Below, piece by piece: positions 25,700-34,394 of a stretch of DNA of 64,000 nt. Position 1 is the stretch's first letter, and every line of letters starts with the position of its first letter. The position numbers and the translations under genes are program-made. A model generated the notes under the pieces. It did not search any database. It was not told the DNA's origin and was given only the letters and a program-made list of their open reading frames with translations. Source of the stretch: Pararhizobium sp. (lineage in GTDB: Bacteria > Pseudomonadota > Alphaproteobacteria > Rhizobiales > Rhizobiaceae); contig JAURWE010000024.1 in the NCBI GenBank assembly GCA_030655075.1, positions 434,001 through 498,000 on the forward strand, given 5' to 3'.

Positions 25700-25904
25700 A
25701 AGACCCCTCCCCAACCCCTCCCCACAAGGGGGAGGGGCTTAACCGTGCTTGCCTCACCGTTCGAGCAGACCATTGGGTTCAGCAAGGGTGTACGTTTCGA
25801 CGAATACGATCTTGAGAGTTTGAAATCTTCCCCGGGGGCCGCTCCGGGTTATCCCCTCCCCCTTGTGGGGAGGGTGGTGAGCGCAGCGAACCGGGAGGGG
25901 TCTT
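25700..25904. repeat. 205-bp inverted-repeat element R2 (RIME-like), upstream of a second DUF559 gene
   Basis: Terminal arms AAGACCCCTCCC (25700-25711) and GGGAGGGGTCTT (25893-25904) are perfect 12-bp inverted repeats. Each is followed inward by a CCCCTCCCCACAAGGGGGAGGGG palindrome (left about 25715-25737, right about 25852-25876). The right arm carries an extra small hairpin (GGTGAGCGCAGCGAACC) absent from the left. The sequence differs from R1 but the architecture is the same, and its right end again supplies a G-rich ribosome-binding site for a DUF559 gene. Confidence 0.88.
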
Positions 25905-25906
25905 TC

Positions 25907-26290
25907 TTGCCGCACTCCAATATCGATCCCAAGACAAGAAACAGAGCCAAGACTCTGAGAACGGAATTGACCAAGGCTGAAGCGACCATGTGGAGCATGT
26001 TGCGAGATTTCAGATCACGCGGCGCACGCTTCCGCCGGGAGACGCCCATCGGTCCCTATATCGCCGATTTCGCCTGGCTGGCGGCCCGCATCATCGTCGA
26101 GGTGGATAGCGACAGTCATGAAACGGATACCGGCGGCCGCCATGACGCCCGGCGGGACCAGTTCCTGAAAAGCCAGGGCTTCACCGTGCTTAGCTTCGAC
26201 AACGATCAGGTTCTGGATGGACCGGATTACGTTTTCATCACCATCGAAAGCCATCTCGCGGCCTTCCTGAAACCGGAGCCGTCGGCATGA
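25907..26290 (+). CDS. DUF559 (Vsr-like) endonuclease-domain protein, cassette 2
   Basis: This protein of about 127 aa carries the DUF559 core: KAEATMWSMLRDFRSRG, RFRRETPIGPYIADFAW, IIVEVDSDSH and LKSQGFTVLSFDNDQVL. The frame is open back to 25670 through the repeat, but the upstream part is translated palindrome. A TTG at 25907, 6 bp after GGGAGGGG of R2, gives the usual family length. It shares only family-level similarity with cassette 1, so the two are not a recent duplication. Its stop overlaps the next gene's ATG by 4 bp, as in cassette 1. Nuclease activity is predicted only. Confidence 0.8.
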   Translation: MPHSNIDPKTRNRAKTLRTELTKAEATMWSMLRDFRSRGARFRRETPIGPYIADFAWLAARIIVEVDSDSHETDTGGRHDARRDQFLKSQGFTVLSFDNDQVLDGPDYVFITIESHLAAFLKPEPSA

Positions 26291-26622
26291 GCCCCACCTA
26301 CGCATTCTGGCTCTTCCTGGCCACCGCCATCTTCATGGGCGGGGCGACGACGTCGCGGGCCTATATCGGCAATGACAACATTCTCTGGCTGCTCCTGTCG
26401 CTCAGCCTTTATGTCGTCGGCAATCTGATCATGCTGAAGCTGATGCGCACCGGCGGCCTCGGGCTGGCGATTTCGCTGTCGGCGATCGTGCAACTGGTGC
26501 TGGTCAATCTCATCGCCTTCAGCGTCTTTGGCGAACGGTTGAGCCTGATGCAGATGGCCGGCGTCGGGCTCGGTATCGTGTCTATGGGGCTGATGATGAT
26601 GCCGGCCGGAGGCAAGGCGTAA
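26287..26622 (+). CDS. small four-helix membrane protein, SMR/EamA-half-like
   Basis: This 111-aa protein has four hydrophobic segments (YAFWLFLATAIFMGG; ILWLLLSLSLYVVGNLIML; LGLAISLSAIVQLVLVNLIAF; MAGVGLGIVSMGLMMM). The ending FGERLSLMQMAGVGLGIVSMG is typical of small multidrug resistance and EamA half proteins. It overlaps the DUF559 gene by 4 bp and the first permease by 1 bp (TAATG), so it belongs to the ABC operon. It may assist transport or be a stand-alone exporter. Confidence 0.75.
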   Translation: MSPTYAFWLFLATAIFMGGATTSRAYIGNDNILWLLLSLSLYVVGNLIMLKLMRTGGLGLAISLSAIVQLVLVNLIAFSVFGERLSLMQMAGVGLGIVSMGLMMMPAGGKA

Positions 26623-27509
26623 TGGTCAAACAGCCGGGCTTCTTTCAGGAACGCGTCATGCCCGTGGGCTCGATCCTGCTCGGCCTGCTTGCCGTCTGGT
26701 ATGTTGCCGTCATCTTCCTCAACGCGCCGTTCGAGCGCGACACGGCGGGGCGGGCCGGCACCACAGTCACCTTCTCCGAGATCGTTCCGAAAACCATGTT
26801 CCAGGAACGGCCGGTGCTGCCGGCGCCACATCAGGTGGCGGCGGAAATCTGGGACACGACCGTGAACAAGGCGGTGACCTCGAAGCGCAGCCTCGTCTAC
26901 CATGCGTGGATCACGCTGTCGGCCACCCTGCTCGGCTTCCTGATGGGCGGCATTCTCGGCATCGTGCTTGCCGTCGGCATCGTTCACAACCGGGCGATGG
27001 ACCGCTCCTTCATGCCCTGGGTCATCGCCAGCCAGACGATCCCGATCCTGGCGATCGCGCCGATGATCATCGTGGTGCTGAATGCGGTCGGCATCGCCGG
27101 CCTTCTGCCGAAAGCGCTGATTTCCACCTATCTGTCGTTCTTCCCTGTTGTCGTCGGCATGGTCAAGGGCCTGCGCAGCCCGGAACAGATCCAGCTCGAT
27201 CTGATGCACACCTATCATGCCAGCAATGCCCAGACCTTCTGGAAGCTGCGTTGGCCGGCCTCCATGCCCTATCTCTTCGCCTCGCTGAAAGTGGCCGTCG
27301 CCATCTCGCTGGTCGGCGCCATCGTCGGCGAACTGCCGACCGGTGCCGTCGCCGGTCTCGGCGCACGGCTTCTGGCCGGTTCCTATTACGGCCAGACGGT
27401 GCAGATCTGGTCGGCCCTGTTCATGGCCGCAGCCCTTGCCGCAACGCTGGTGCTGATCGTCGGTTTTGCCCATACGGCGGTCTTGAAACGCATGGGGGTT
27501 AAGCCATGA
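26622..27509 (+). CDS. ABC transporter permease (NitT/TauT family)
   Basis: This 295-aa inner-membrane permease has the BPD_transp_1 helices (ITLSATLLGFLMGGILGIVLAV; VIASQTIPILAIAPMIIVVL) and an EAA loop near MHTYHASNAQTFWKLRWPASMP. The first helix is followed by an unusually long periplasmic segment of about 60 residues. It overlaps the second permease gene by 4 bp. It forms the channel with that partner. Confidence 0.9.
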   Translation: MVKQPGFFQERVMPVGSILLGLLAVWYVAVIFLNAPFERDTAGRAGTTVTFSEIVPKTMFQERPVLPAPHQVAAEIWDTTVNKAVTSKRSLVYHAWITLSATLLGFLMGGILGIVLAVGIVHNRAMDRSFMPWVIASQTIPILAIAPMIIVVLNAVGIAGLLPKALISTYLSFFPVVVGMVKGLRSPEQIQLDLMHTYHASNAQTFWKLRWPASMPYLFASLKVAVAISLVGAIVGELPTGAVAGLGARLLAGSYYGQTVQIWSALFMAAALAATLVLIVGFAHTAVLKRMGVKP

Positions 27510-28390
27510 ACCAGCCGGTCAATTACACGGTTTTGGCTGCCGCGATCCTGTTTTGGCTCGCCGCCTGGGTGCTCAACGAGTGGCTAGTGCGCCAACGGTT
27601 CGCCAATCCGGCGCTGAACAGGGCAAGCCGCATTCTCGTGCCGCTGCTGTTCGGCGTCTCCATTCTGGTGCTCTGGGAAGGCATCGTGCGCGCCTTTCAC
27701 GTGCCCTCCGTGCTGCTGCCGCCGCCCTCGATGATCTGGACCCGGCTGATCGGCTCGCTGCCGACGCTCTGGGCCGATTTCCGGCAGACGTTCCTCAAGG
27801 CCGTCATCACCGGTTATGCGCTCGGCTGCGGCCTCGGCTTTGTTGTCGCCATCGCCATCGACCGCTCACCCTTCCTGCAGAAGGGCCTGCTGCCGCTCGG
27901 CAATTTCGTCTCGGCCCTGCCGGTCATCGGCGTCGCGCCGATCATGGTCATGTGGTTCGGCTTCGACTGGCAGTCTAAGGTCGCCGTCGTCGTCATCATG
28001 ACCTTCTTCCCCATGCTGGTGAACACCGTCTCGGGTCTGGCCGCCGCCAGCCACATGGAACGCGACCTGATGCACACCTATGCCGCATCCTGGTTCCAGA
28101 CGCTGGTGAAGCTGCGCCTGCCCGCCGCCTGGCCGTTCATTTTCAATGCACTGAAAATCAATTCGACTCTGGCGCTGATCGGCGCGATTGTCGCTGAATT
28201 CTTCGGAACCCCGATCGTCGGCATGGGCTTTCGCATCTCCACCGAAGTGGGGCGCATGAATGTCGACATGGTCTGGGCCGAGATCGCCGTTGCGGCGGTC
28301 GCCGGCTCGGCGTTCTACGGACTGGTCGCGCTGATCGAGCGGGCGGTCACGTTCTGGCACCCGTCTGTCCGTGGTGGACAGGCGTCATAA
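27506..28390 (+). CDS. ABC transporter permease (NitT/TauT family), second subunit
   Basis: This 294-aa permease has core helices FLKAVITGYALGCGLGFVVAI and NFVSALPVIGVAPIMVMWFG and an EAA loop MHTYAASWFQTLVKLRLPAA. It resembles the first permease in layout, and both loops begin LMHTY, so the pair likely arose by duplication and forms a heterodimer. It overlaps the first permease gene by 4 bp. Confidence 0.9.
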   Translation: MNQPVNYTVLAAAILFWLAAWVLNEWLVRQRFANPALNRASRILVPLLFGVSILVLWEGIVRAFHVPSVLLPPPSMIWTRLIGSLPTLWADFRQTFLKAVITGYALGCGLGFVVAIAIDRSPFLQKGLLPLGNFVSALPVIGVAPIMVMWFGFDWQSKVAVVVIMTFFPMLVNTVSGLAAASHMERDLMHTYAASWFQTLVKLRLPAAWPFIFNALKINSTLALIGAIVAEFFGTPIVGMGFRISTEVGRMNVDMVWAEIAVAAVAGSAFYGLVALIERAVTFWHPSVRGGQAS

Positions 28391-28439
28391 AAAGGCAGCC
28401 TGTCCATCAGGGACAGGCCCAACAAAGAGGGAAACTGAC

Positions 28440-29432
28440 ATGAAAACCAAACTTGCTTCTCTGCTTCTGGCAAGCGCTTTCGCGCTCGCCGCGTTTCAGG
28501 CCGACGCCGCCGAGAAGGTGACCCTGCAGCTGAAATGGGTGACCCAGGCGCAGTTCGCCGGTTATTACGTTGCCAAGGAAAAGGGCTATTACGACGAGGA
28601 AGGTCTCGACGTCGAAATCAAGCCGGGCGGCCCTGACATCGCTCCTCCGCAGGTGATTGCCGGCGGCGGCGCCGATGTGATCGTCGACTGGATGCCATCG
28701 GCGCTGGCCACCCGCGAAAAGGGCGTCGCCCTCGTCAACATCGCCCAGCCGTTCAAGTCCTCGGGCATGATGCTGACCTGCCTGAAGGAATCCGGCGTCG
28801 CGACGCCAGCCGACTTCAAGGGCAAGACGCTCGGCGTCTGGTTCTTCGGCAATGAATATCCGTTCCTGTCCTGGATGAGCCAGCTCGGCCTGAAGACCGA
28901 CGGCGGCGCCGATGGCGTTACCGTGCTGAAGCAGGGCTTCAACGTCGATCCGCTGATCCAGAAGCAGGCAGCCTGTATCTCCACCATGACCTATAATGAA
29001 TACTGGCAGGTCATCGACGCCGGCATCAAGCCGGACGATCTCATCACCTTCAAATATGAAGATCAGGGCGTCGCGACGCTGGAAGACGGGCTCTATGTCC
29101 TCGAAGACAAGCTCAAGGACCCGGTCTTCAAGGAAAAGATGGTCAAGTTCGTCCGCGCTTCGATGAAGGGCTGGAAATACGCCGAAGCCAACCCGGACGA
29201 AGCGGCCGGCATCGTGCTTGAGAACGACACGACCGGCGCCCAGACCGAAGCACACCAGAAGCGCATGATGAGCGAAGTGGCCAAGCTGACCGCCGGCTCG
29301 AACGGCGCGCTGGATGACGCCGACTACACCCGCACCGTCGCCTCGCTGATGAAGGGCGGTTCGGATCCCGTCATCACCAAGGAGCCGGTCGGCGCCTTCA
29401 CGCATGAGATCACTGACGAAGCCCTGAAATAG
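28440..29432 (+). CDS. periplasmic binding protein, NMT1/THI5-like, of the pyrimidine-region ABC transporter
   Basis: This 330-aa solute-binding protein has a signal peptide at residues 1-23 (KLASLLLASAFALAAFQADA) and an NMT1-like mature domain: LQLKWVTQAQFAGYYVAKEKG, the hinge VIAGGGADVIVDWMPSAL and CISTMTYNEYWQVIDAG. NMT1-like receptors bind pyrimidine-type or thiamine-precursor ligands. GAGGG lies upstream of the ATG. It is last in the operon and is followed by a terminator. The exact ligand is inferred from preTA-hyd context. Confidence 0.9.
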   Translation: MKTKLASLLLASAFALAAFQADAAEKVTLQLKWVTQAQFAGYYVAKEKGYYDEEGLDVEIKPGGPDIAPPQVIAGGGADVIVDWMPSALATREKGVALVNIAQPFKSSGMMLTCLKESGVATPADFKGKTLGVWFFGNEYPFLSWMSQLGLKTDGGADGVTVLKQGFNVDPLIQKQAACISTMTYNEYWQVIDAGIKPDDLITFKYEDQGVATLEDGLYVLEDKLKDPVFKEKMVKFVRASMKGWKYAEANPDEAAGIVLENDTTGAQTEAHQKRMMSEVAKLTAGSNGALDDADYTRTVASLMKGGSDPVITKEPVGAFTHEITDEALK

Positions 29433-29455
29433 GCTGAGCGCCACACGAAACCCGG

Positions 29456-29486
29456 AACGCGCGGTCCTGCCGCGCGTTTCTTTTTT
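29456..29486 (+). terminator. Rho-independent terminator of the ABC transporter operon
   Basis: A 9-bp stem AACGCGCGG/CCGCGCGTT with a 5-nt loop is followed by TCTTTTTT, 23 bp after the binding-protein stop. Confidence 0.9.
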
Positions 29487-29718
29487 CTCACCTGATAGAG
29501 AACTGCCGCGAAACCGCTGCAAAACTCCGGCAAAAGCGTTGCAGCCAACGGGCCGGGTTCACGCCCACTGTAAGGTTTCCACCGCCGTGACGGACGCATG
29601 ATTGATTTGACGGCGGCAAAAAATAGAGATAGTGAGGTACCATTATGTTTCATTCGCATTGTAAAAATCGATAGCCAAAACTACATGCCTCCCGCTGGCA
29701 GGGCTGGATGCGCAGACA

Positions 29719-29758
29719 GGCGGCAACCGCCGGTAGGCGACAAGTCGCCGCAAGCGGC
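29719..29758 (+). promoter_or_regulatory. three packed hairpins, two mutually exclusive, in the RND operon leader
   Basis: GGCGG-CAA-CCGCC (29719-29731), GGCGAC-AA-GTCGCC (29736-29749) and GCCGC-AA-GCGGC (29747-29758) follow each other. The second and third share 29747-29749, so only one of them can form at a time. They lie about 100 nt before the adaptor start. Alternative hairpins in a leader suggest an attenuator or RNA switch, but no known riboswitch class is recognised. Confidence 0.4.
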
Positions 29759-29857
29759 ATTGCGTGAAAAATGGTATGACCCCCTAGGGTTCCAGAAGAC
29801 AAAACCGGTTTAGACCGGCCGATCCCGGGGCAATGGCCTTCAACAGAGAGTTTCTTG

Positions 29858-31048
29858 ATGTCGCAGAAGATGACGGCCGCGTTCGGCCTATCCGCAGTCC
29901 TTATTGCTCTTGCAGGTGAACCGGCCATCGCTGCCGAAGAGGCCGCACCGGCAACAACCGAACAGACCCTGCCGTCGATTGTCGTGACGAAGGCCGAAAA
30001 GAAGACGATCATCGACCGCGTTATCGCCACCGGCAGTGTCCAGGCCGTTGAAGAAGTCTATGTCGCGCCGCTGGTCGAAGGTCTCTCCATCAAGGCGCTT
30101 AACGCCGATGTCGGCGACCGCGTCGAAGCCGGCAGCACGATCGCCGTTTTGAACGATGACACGTTGCTGCTGCAGAAGAGCCAGAACGAGGCCAATCTCG
30201 CCAAGGCCAAGGCGGGCCTCGCCCAGATCGAGGCGCAGCTGGCCGAAGCCCAGGCCAATGCCGATGAAGCGGTTCGCGTCAGCAAGCGCTCTGAAACGCT
30301 CTCCAAGTCCGGCACGCTGTCGCAGGCCCAGGCCGACCAGAACAAGGCCGGCGCCACGGCAGCCCTTGCCCGCCTGAACTCGGCCCAGCAGTCGATCGAA
30401 GTCTCCAAGGCCGACATAAAGGTCGTGGAATCGCAGATCGCAGATATCGACCTGCGCCTGGCCCGCACCTCCGTAACCTCGCCGGTCAGCGGCACCGTGT
30501 CGGTGCGCAACGCCCGCGTCGGCGCCATCGCCGCCGGTGCCGGCCAGCCGATGTTCACCATCATCAAGGACGGCGACATCGAGCTGAAGGCCGAAGTTTC
30601 CGAAAACGACATTCTCAAGCTGGCCACGGGCCAGAAGGCCCGCGTCACGCTGGCCGGCGGCTCGACGTCGCTTGAAGGCACCATCCGCCTGATCCAGCCG
30701 ACGATCGACCCGCAGACCCGCCTCGGCGGCGTCTACATCAAATTCGCCGAGCCCGAAAAGGCCCGCGTCGGCATGTATGGCAGCGCCGATATCACCGTCG
30801 AGGAAAAGCAGGCGATCATCCTGCCGCTGACCGCCGTGACGGTCGCCCACAATGAAGCCACGGCCCGCAAGGTCGAGGACGGCATCGTCAAGCTGGTCAA
30901 GGTCGAAACCGGCATTCAGGACGGCCAGTTCATCGAGATCACGTCAGGTCTTTCGGCCGGTGACGACGTAGTCGCCAAGGCCGGCGCCTATGTGCGCGAT
31001 GGCGACCGCATCAAGCCTGTGCAATCCGCTGCCGTTGCGGCGAACTGA
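29858..31048 (+). CDS. RND efflux periplasmic adaptor (membrane fusion protein)
   Basis: This 396-aa HlyD/AcrA-type adaptor has an N-terminal signal peptide (FGLSAVLIALAGEPAIAA, about residues 7-24). The lipoyl half-motifs are EEVYVAPLVEGLSIKALNAD and LARTSVTSPVSGTVSVRNA. A coiled-coil hairpin spans about residues 105-185 (Ala/Glu/Lys-rich heptads QIEAQLAEAQANADEA). Beta-barrel and membrane-proximal domains follow to the end. It links the inner-membrane pump downstream (14-bp gap) to an outer-membrane channel not encoded here. Start: ATG 29858, with AGAGAG upstream. Confidence 0.92.
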   Translation: MSQKMTAAFGLSAVLIALAGEPAIAAEEAAPATTEQTLPSIVVTKAEKKTIIDRVIATGSVQAVEEVYVAPLVEGLSIKALNADVGDRVEAGSTIAVLNDDTLLLQKSQNEANLAKAKAGLAQIEAQLAEAQANADEAVRVSKRSETLSKSGTLSQAQADQNKAGATAALARLNSAQQSIEVSKADIKVVESQIADIDLRLARTSVTSPVSGTVSVRNARVGAIAAGAGQPMFTIIKDGDIELKAEVSENDILKLATGQKARVTLAGGSTSLEGTIRLIQPTIDPQTRLGGVYIKFAEPEKARVGMYGSADITVEEKQAIILPLTAVTVAHNEATARKVEDGIVKLVKVETGIQDGQFIEITSGLSAGDDVVAKAGAYVRDGDRIKPVQSAAVAAN

Positions 31049-31062
31049 AGGAAATCGGGGAC

Positions 31063-34000
31063 ATGAATTTCTCAGCCTGGGCCATCCGCAACCCGATTGC
31101 GCCGCTGCTCGCCTTCTTCCTTCTGATGTATGTCGGCATCCAGTCGTTCTATTCGCTGCCGATCACGCGTTTCCCGAACATCGACGTCCCGGTGATTTCG
31201 ATCAACGTCGTCCAGTCGGGCGCCGCACCTGCTGAACTTGAAATCCAGGTGACCAAGGAAATCGAGGACGCTGTCTCCGGCATTGCCGGTGTCGACGACG
31301 TCACCTCGACTGTTACCGACGGCAGTTCCGTCACCGCCGTGATGTTCGACATGGACATCCCCACCAATCAGGCGCTGCAGGACGTCAAGGACGCGATCGA
31401 CCGCGTGCGCGGCGATCTGCCGGCCTCGGTGGAAGAACCTGTTGTCGCCAAGGTCGATGTCGAAGGCCAGGCCATTCAGACCTTTGCCGTCTCCTCGCCA
31501 AACATGACGCTCGAAGAGATTTCCTGGTTCGTCGATGATACGGTCAAGCGTGCCCTGCAAGGCCAGACCGGCATCGGCAAGATCGACCGCTATGGCGGCG
31601 CCGACCGCGAGGTCCGCATCGAGCTCAATCCCGACCGGCTGAACTCCTTCGGCATCACCGCCTCCGACGTCAACGCCCAGCTGCGCACCACCAACACCGA
31701 CCTCGGCTCCGGCCGTGGCCAGGTTGGCGGCAGCGAACAGGCGATCCGCACGCTCGGCGACGCACGTTCGGTCGAGGTGCTGAAGAACACCATGATCACC
31801 CTGCCGAACGGCCGCTTCGTCCGTCTGTCCGAGCTGGGATCGATCGCAGATACCTATGAAGAGCCCCGCTCCTTCTCGCGCTTCGACGGCAACCCGGTCG
31901 TTACCTTCGCCGTGTTCCGCTCCAAGGGCGCCAGCGAAGTGACGGTGGCAGAAACCGTCGCCAAATCGCTCGAGGGCGTTCGCGCCAAAAACCCCGATGT
32001 GGCCATCACGCTGGTCAACGATTCGGTCTACTTCACCTATGGCAACTATGAGGCGGCCCTGCACACACTGATCGAGGGCGCGGTTCTCGCCGTCATCGTC
32101 GTCCTGCTGTTCCTGCGCAACTGGCGCGCCACGCTGATCTCCGCCGTCGCATTGCCACTGTCGGCCATCCCGACCTTCTATGTCATGGACATGCTCGGCT
32201 TCTCACTCAACCTCGTCAGCTTCCTGGCGCTGACGCTGGCCACGGGTATTCTCGTCGACGATGCCATCGTCGAGATCGAGAACATCGCCCGGCATATCAA
32301 GATGGGCAAGACGCCCTACAAGGCGGCGATCGAGGCGGCCGACGAAATCGGCCTCGCCGTCATCGCCACCACCTTCACCATCATCGCCGTCTTCGTGCCG
32401 GTGTCGTTCATGCCCGGCATTCCCGGCCAGTATTTCATCCAGTTCGGCCTGACCGTCGCGGTCTCGGTGTTCTTCTCGCTGCTGGTCGCGCGCCTCATAA
32501 CGCCCGTCATGGCGGCCTATCTGATGCGCGCCGAAGACACGGTGCCCGACCATGAAGACCACGACGGCGGCATTCTGAAAGCCTATACGGGTCTCATCCG
32601 CGTCACCACCCGCTGGCGCTACACGACGCTGCTCGCTGCCATCGGCTTCCTCGTCGGCTCCGTCTATTTCCTCATGCAGGTTCCCGGCAGCTTCCTGCCG
32701 CCGGAAGACGCTTCACGCGTCGTGCTCTCGGTCGAGCTGCCGCCGGATGCCATGCTTGAAGATACAGATCGTACTTCCTCGATGATCCGCGACAAGATCA
32801 AGGACATCGACGGCATCGAAAGCATCTTCGTGCTCGGCGGCGCATCGCCGAAGGGCGATCTCGAACTGCGCCGCGCCAGCGTCACGGTCATCCTGAAGAA
32901 GCTCGATCATTCGCTGATCAACAAGCTGGTTAACGGCGTTCTCGGCGGCACGCCGCTGATCGGCCAGTACCTGCCGAAGCTGCCGCCGGCCGGCCGCATC
33001 ATCCCGCAGGCGCAGATCGAAACGGAAATCTTTGCGGCCCTCGGCTCGATCCCGGATGTTCGTGTCATCAAGCTCAACGACCGCGGCGAGCGCGACCTGT
33101 CGTTCAACCTGCTTTCCAGCAACGAACAGGATCTCGACACGGCCGTCGCCACGCTGGAAGCCAAGCTGCGTGCCGATCCGCTGCTGATGAATGTCAGCAC
33201 CGACGGTTCGCTGCCGCGCCCCGAGCTGCAAATCCGGCCCTTGAGCGACCGCATGGCCCGCCTCGGCATCTCGACCCAGCAACTGGCTGAAGTCGTGCGC
33301 GTCGCCACCATCGGCGATATCGATGCGTCGCTGTCGAAAGTCTCGCTCGATGGCCGCCAGATCCCGATCCGGGTTCAGGTCAACCGGGATTTCCGCACCG
33401 ATCTCGCCGCCATCCGCGCCATCAAGATCCGCACGGCTGCCGGCGCCGTCGTGCCGCTTTCGACGGTGGCCGACATCAGCTATTCGGAAGGCCCGAGCTC
33501 GATCAAGCGCTTCGACCGCAACCGTGTCGTCTCGATCGGCTCCGACCTGCCCCGTGGTGTCGCGCTCAACACCGCATCCGACCGCTTCCGGGCGATTGCC
33601 GCCGACACCAAGCTGCCGCCGAGCGTCCAGTTCCTGGAAAGCGGCGATGCCGAGGTGCAGGCCGAAATGATGCAGAGCTTCGGCAATGCCATGCTGCTCG
33701 GCCTGTTGCTGGTGCTGATGGTGCTGATCCTGCTGTTCAAGGACGTCATCCAGCCCTTCACCATCCTGTTCTCGCTGCCGCTCGCCATCGGCGGCGTCGC
33801 GGCAGGCCTGATCCTCACCGGCAACGCCCTGTCGATGCCGGTCCTGATCGGCATCCTGATGCTGATGGGCATCGTCACCAAGAACGCCATCCTGCTGGTC
33901 GATTTCGCCATCGAGATGATGCATCAGGGCATGGACCGTTCGAAGGCCATGATCGAGGCAGGCCGCAAGCGCGCCCGTCCGATCATCATGACCTCGATCG

Positions 34001-34380
34001 CCATGTCGGCCGGCATGCTGCCCTCGGCGCTCGGCGTCGGAGAAGGCGGCTCGTTCCGCGCTCCGATGGCCATCGCCGTGATCGGCGGCATCATCGTCTC
34101 GACCGTGCTGTCGCTCGTCGTCGTGCCCTCGTTCTTCCTGATCATGGACGACCTGTCGCACCTGCTCGCCTGGATCTTCGGCCGCTTCGTCGGCAAGAAG
34201 GACCAGGAAATGGTCGTGCTCGAAAACGAGGACCTGACCCGCGTCGTCAGCGAACAGACCCGTACGATCCACGAACTGGACGACCGCCTGAAGGCGCTGG
34301 AAGGCCCCGACAAGGACGACCCGACGAAGGCCGAAAAGCCCTCGAACGTGTTCAATATTACGGCGCACGCTGCGGAGTGA
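31063..34380 (+). CDS. RND-family inner-membrane efflux pump (HAE1-like)
   Basis: This 1105-aa proton-driven pump has the 12-helix RND layout. TM1 is IAPLLAFFLLMYVGIQSFYSL. The TM4 proton-relay Asp pair is in GILVDDAIVEIENIARHI. The two large periplasmic loops are residues about 35-330 and 555-860, with the second half-helices LLGLLLVLMVLILLF and GIVTKNAILLVDFAIEMM. The ~70-residue cytoplasmic tail after the last helix contains a short coiled coil (RTIHELDDRLKALEG) that most AcrB homologues lack. Substrates are unknown; multidrug or lipid-like compounds are usual for the family. Confidence 0.93.
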   Translation: MNFSAWAIRNPIAPLLAFFLLMYVGIQSFYSLPITRFPNIDVPVISINVVQSGAAPAELEIQVTKEIEDAVSGIAGVDDVTSTVTDGSSVTAVMFDMDIPTNQALQDVKDAIDRVRGDLPASVEEPVVAKVDVEGQAIQTFAVSSPNMTLEEISWFVDDTVKRALQGQTGIGKIDRYGGADREVRIELNPDRLNSFGITASDVNAQLRTTNTDLGSGRGQVGGSEQAIRTLGDARSVEVLKNTMITLPNGRFVRLSELGSIADTYEEPRSFSRFDGNPVVTFAVFRSKGASEVTVAETVAKSLEGVRAKNPDVAITLVNDSVYFTYGNYEAALHTLIEGAVLAVIVVLLFLRNWRATLISAVALPLSAIPTFYVMDMLGFSLNLVSFLALTLATGILVDDAIVEIENIARHIKMGKTPYKAAIEAADEIGLAVIATTFTIIAVFVPVSFMPGIPGQYFIQFGLTVAVSVFFSLLVARLITPVMAAYLMRAEDTVPDHEDHDGGILKAYTGLIRVTTRWRYTTLLAAIGFLVGSVYFLMQVPGSFLPPEDASRVVLSVELPPDAMLEDTDRTSSMIRDKIKDIDGIESIFVLGGASPKGDLELRRASVTVILKKLDHSLINKLVNGVLGGTPLIGQYLPKLPPAGRIIPQAQIETEIFAALGSIPDVRVIKLNDRGERDLSFNLLSSNEQDLDTAVATLEAKLRADPLLMNVSTDGSLPRPELQIRPLSDRMARLGISTQQLAEVVRVATIGDIDASLSKVSLDGRQIPIRVQVNRDFRTDLAAIRAIKIRTAAGAVVPLSTVADISYSEGPSSIKRFDRNRVVSIGSDLPRGVALNTASDRFRAIAADTKLPPSVQFLESGDAEVQAEMMQSFGNAMLLGLLLVLMVLILLFKDVIQPFTILFSLPLAIGGVAAGLILTGNALSMPVLIGILMLMGIVTKNAILLVDFAIEMMHQGMDRSKAMIEAGRKRARPIIMTSIAMSAGMLPSALGVGEGGSFRAPMAIAVIGGIIVSTVLSLVVVPSFFLIMDDLSHLLAWIFGRFVGKKDQEMVVLENEDLTRVVSEQTRTIHELDDRLKALEGPDKDDPTKAEKPSNVFNITAHAAE

Positions 34381-34394
34381 TGTATTTGGCTTCA

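Larger units (their letters stand above)
29433..29857. other. 425-bp intergenic region, terminator plus RND operon leader
   Basis: After the terminator at 29456-29486 no gene is convincing. A 71-codon frame (29598-29813) has no ribosome-binding site and runs through the hairpins described separately. The region must hold the promoter and leader of the efflux operon that starts at 29858. No regulator gene is adjacent. Confidence 0.6.

Noticed and set aside
21851..26290. Insertion sequence or prophage fragment
   Set aside because: No transposase, integrase or target-site duplication was seen. The repeats and DUF559 genes are better described as palindromic-element cassettes.
29598..29813. 71-codon frame in the RND leader
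   Set aside because: No Shine-Dalgarno, biased composition, and it runs through the hairpin cluster. A leader peptide cannot be excluded but is not supported.
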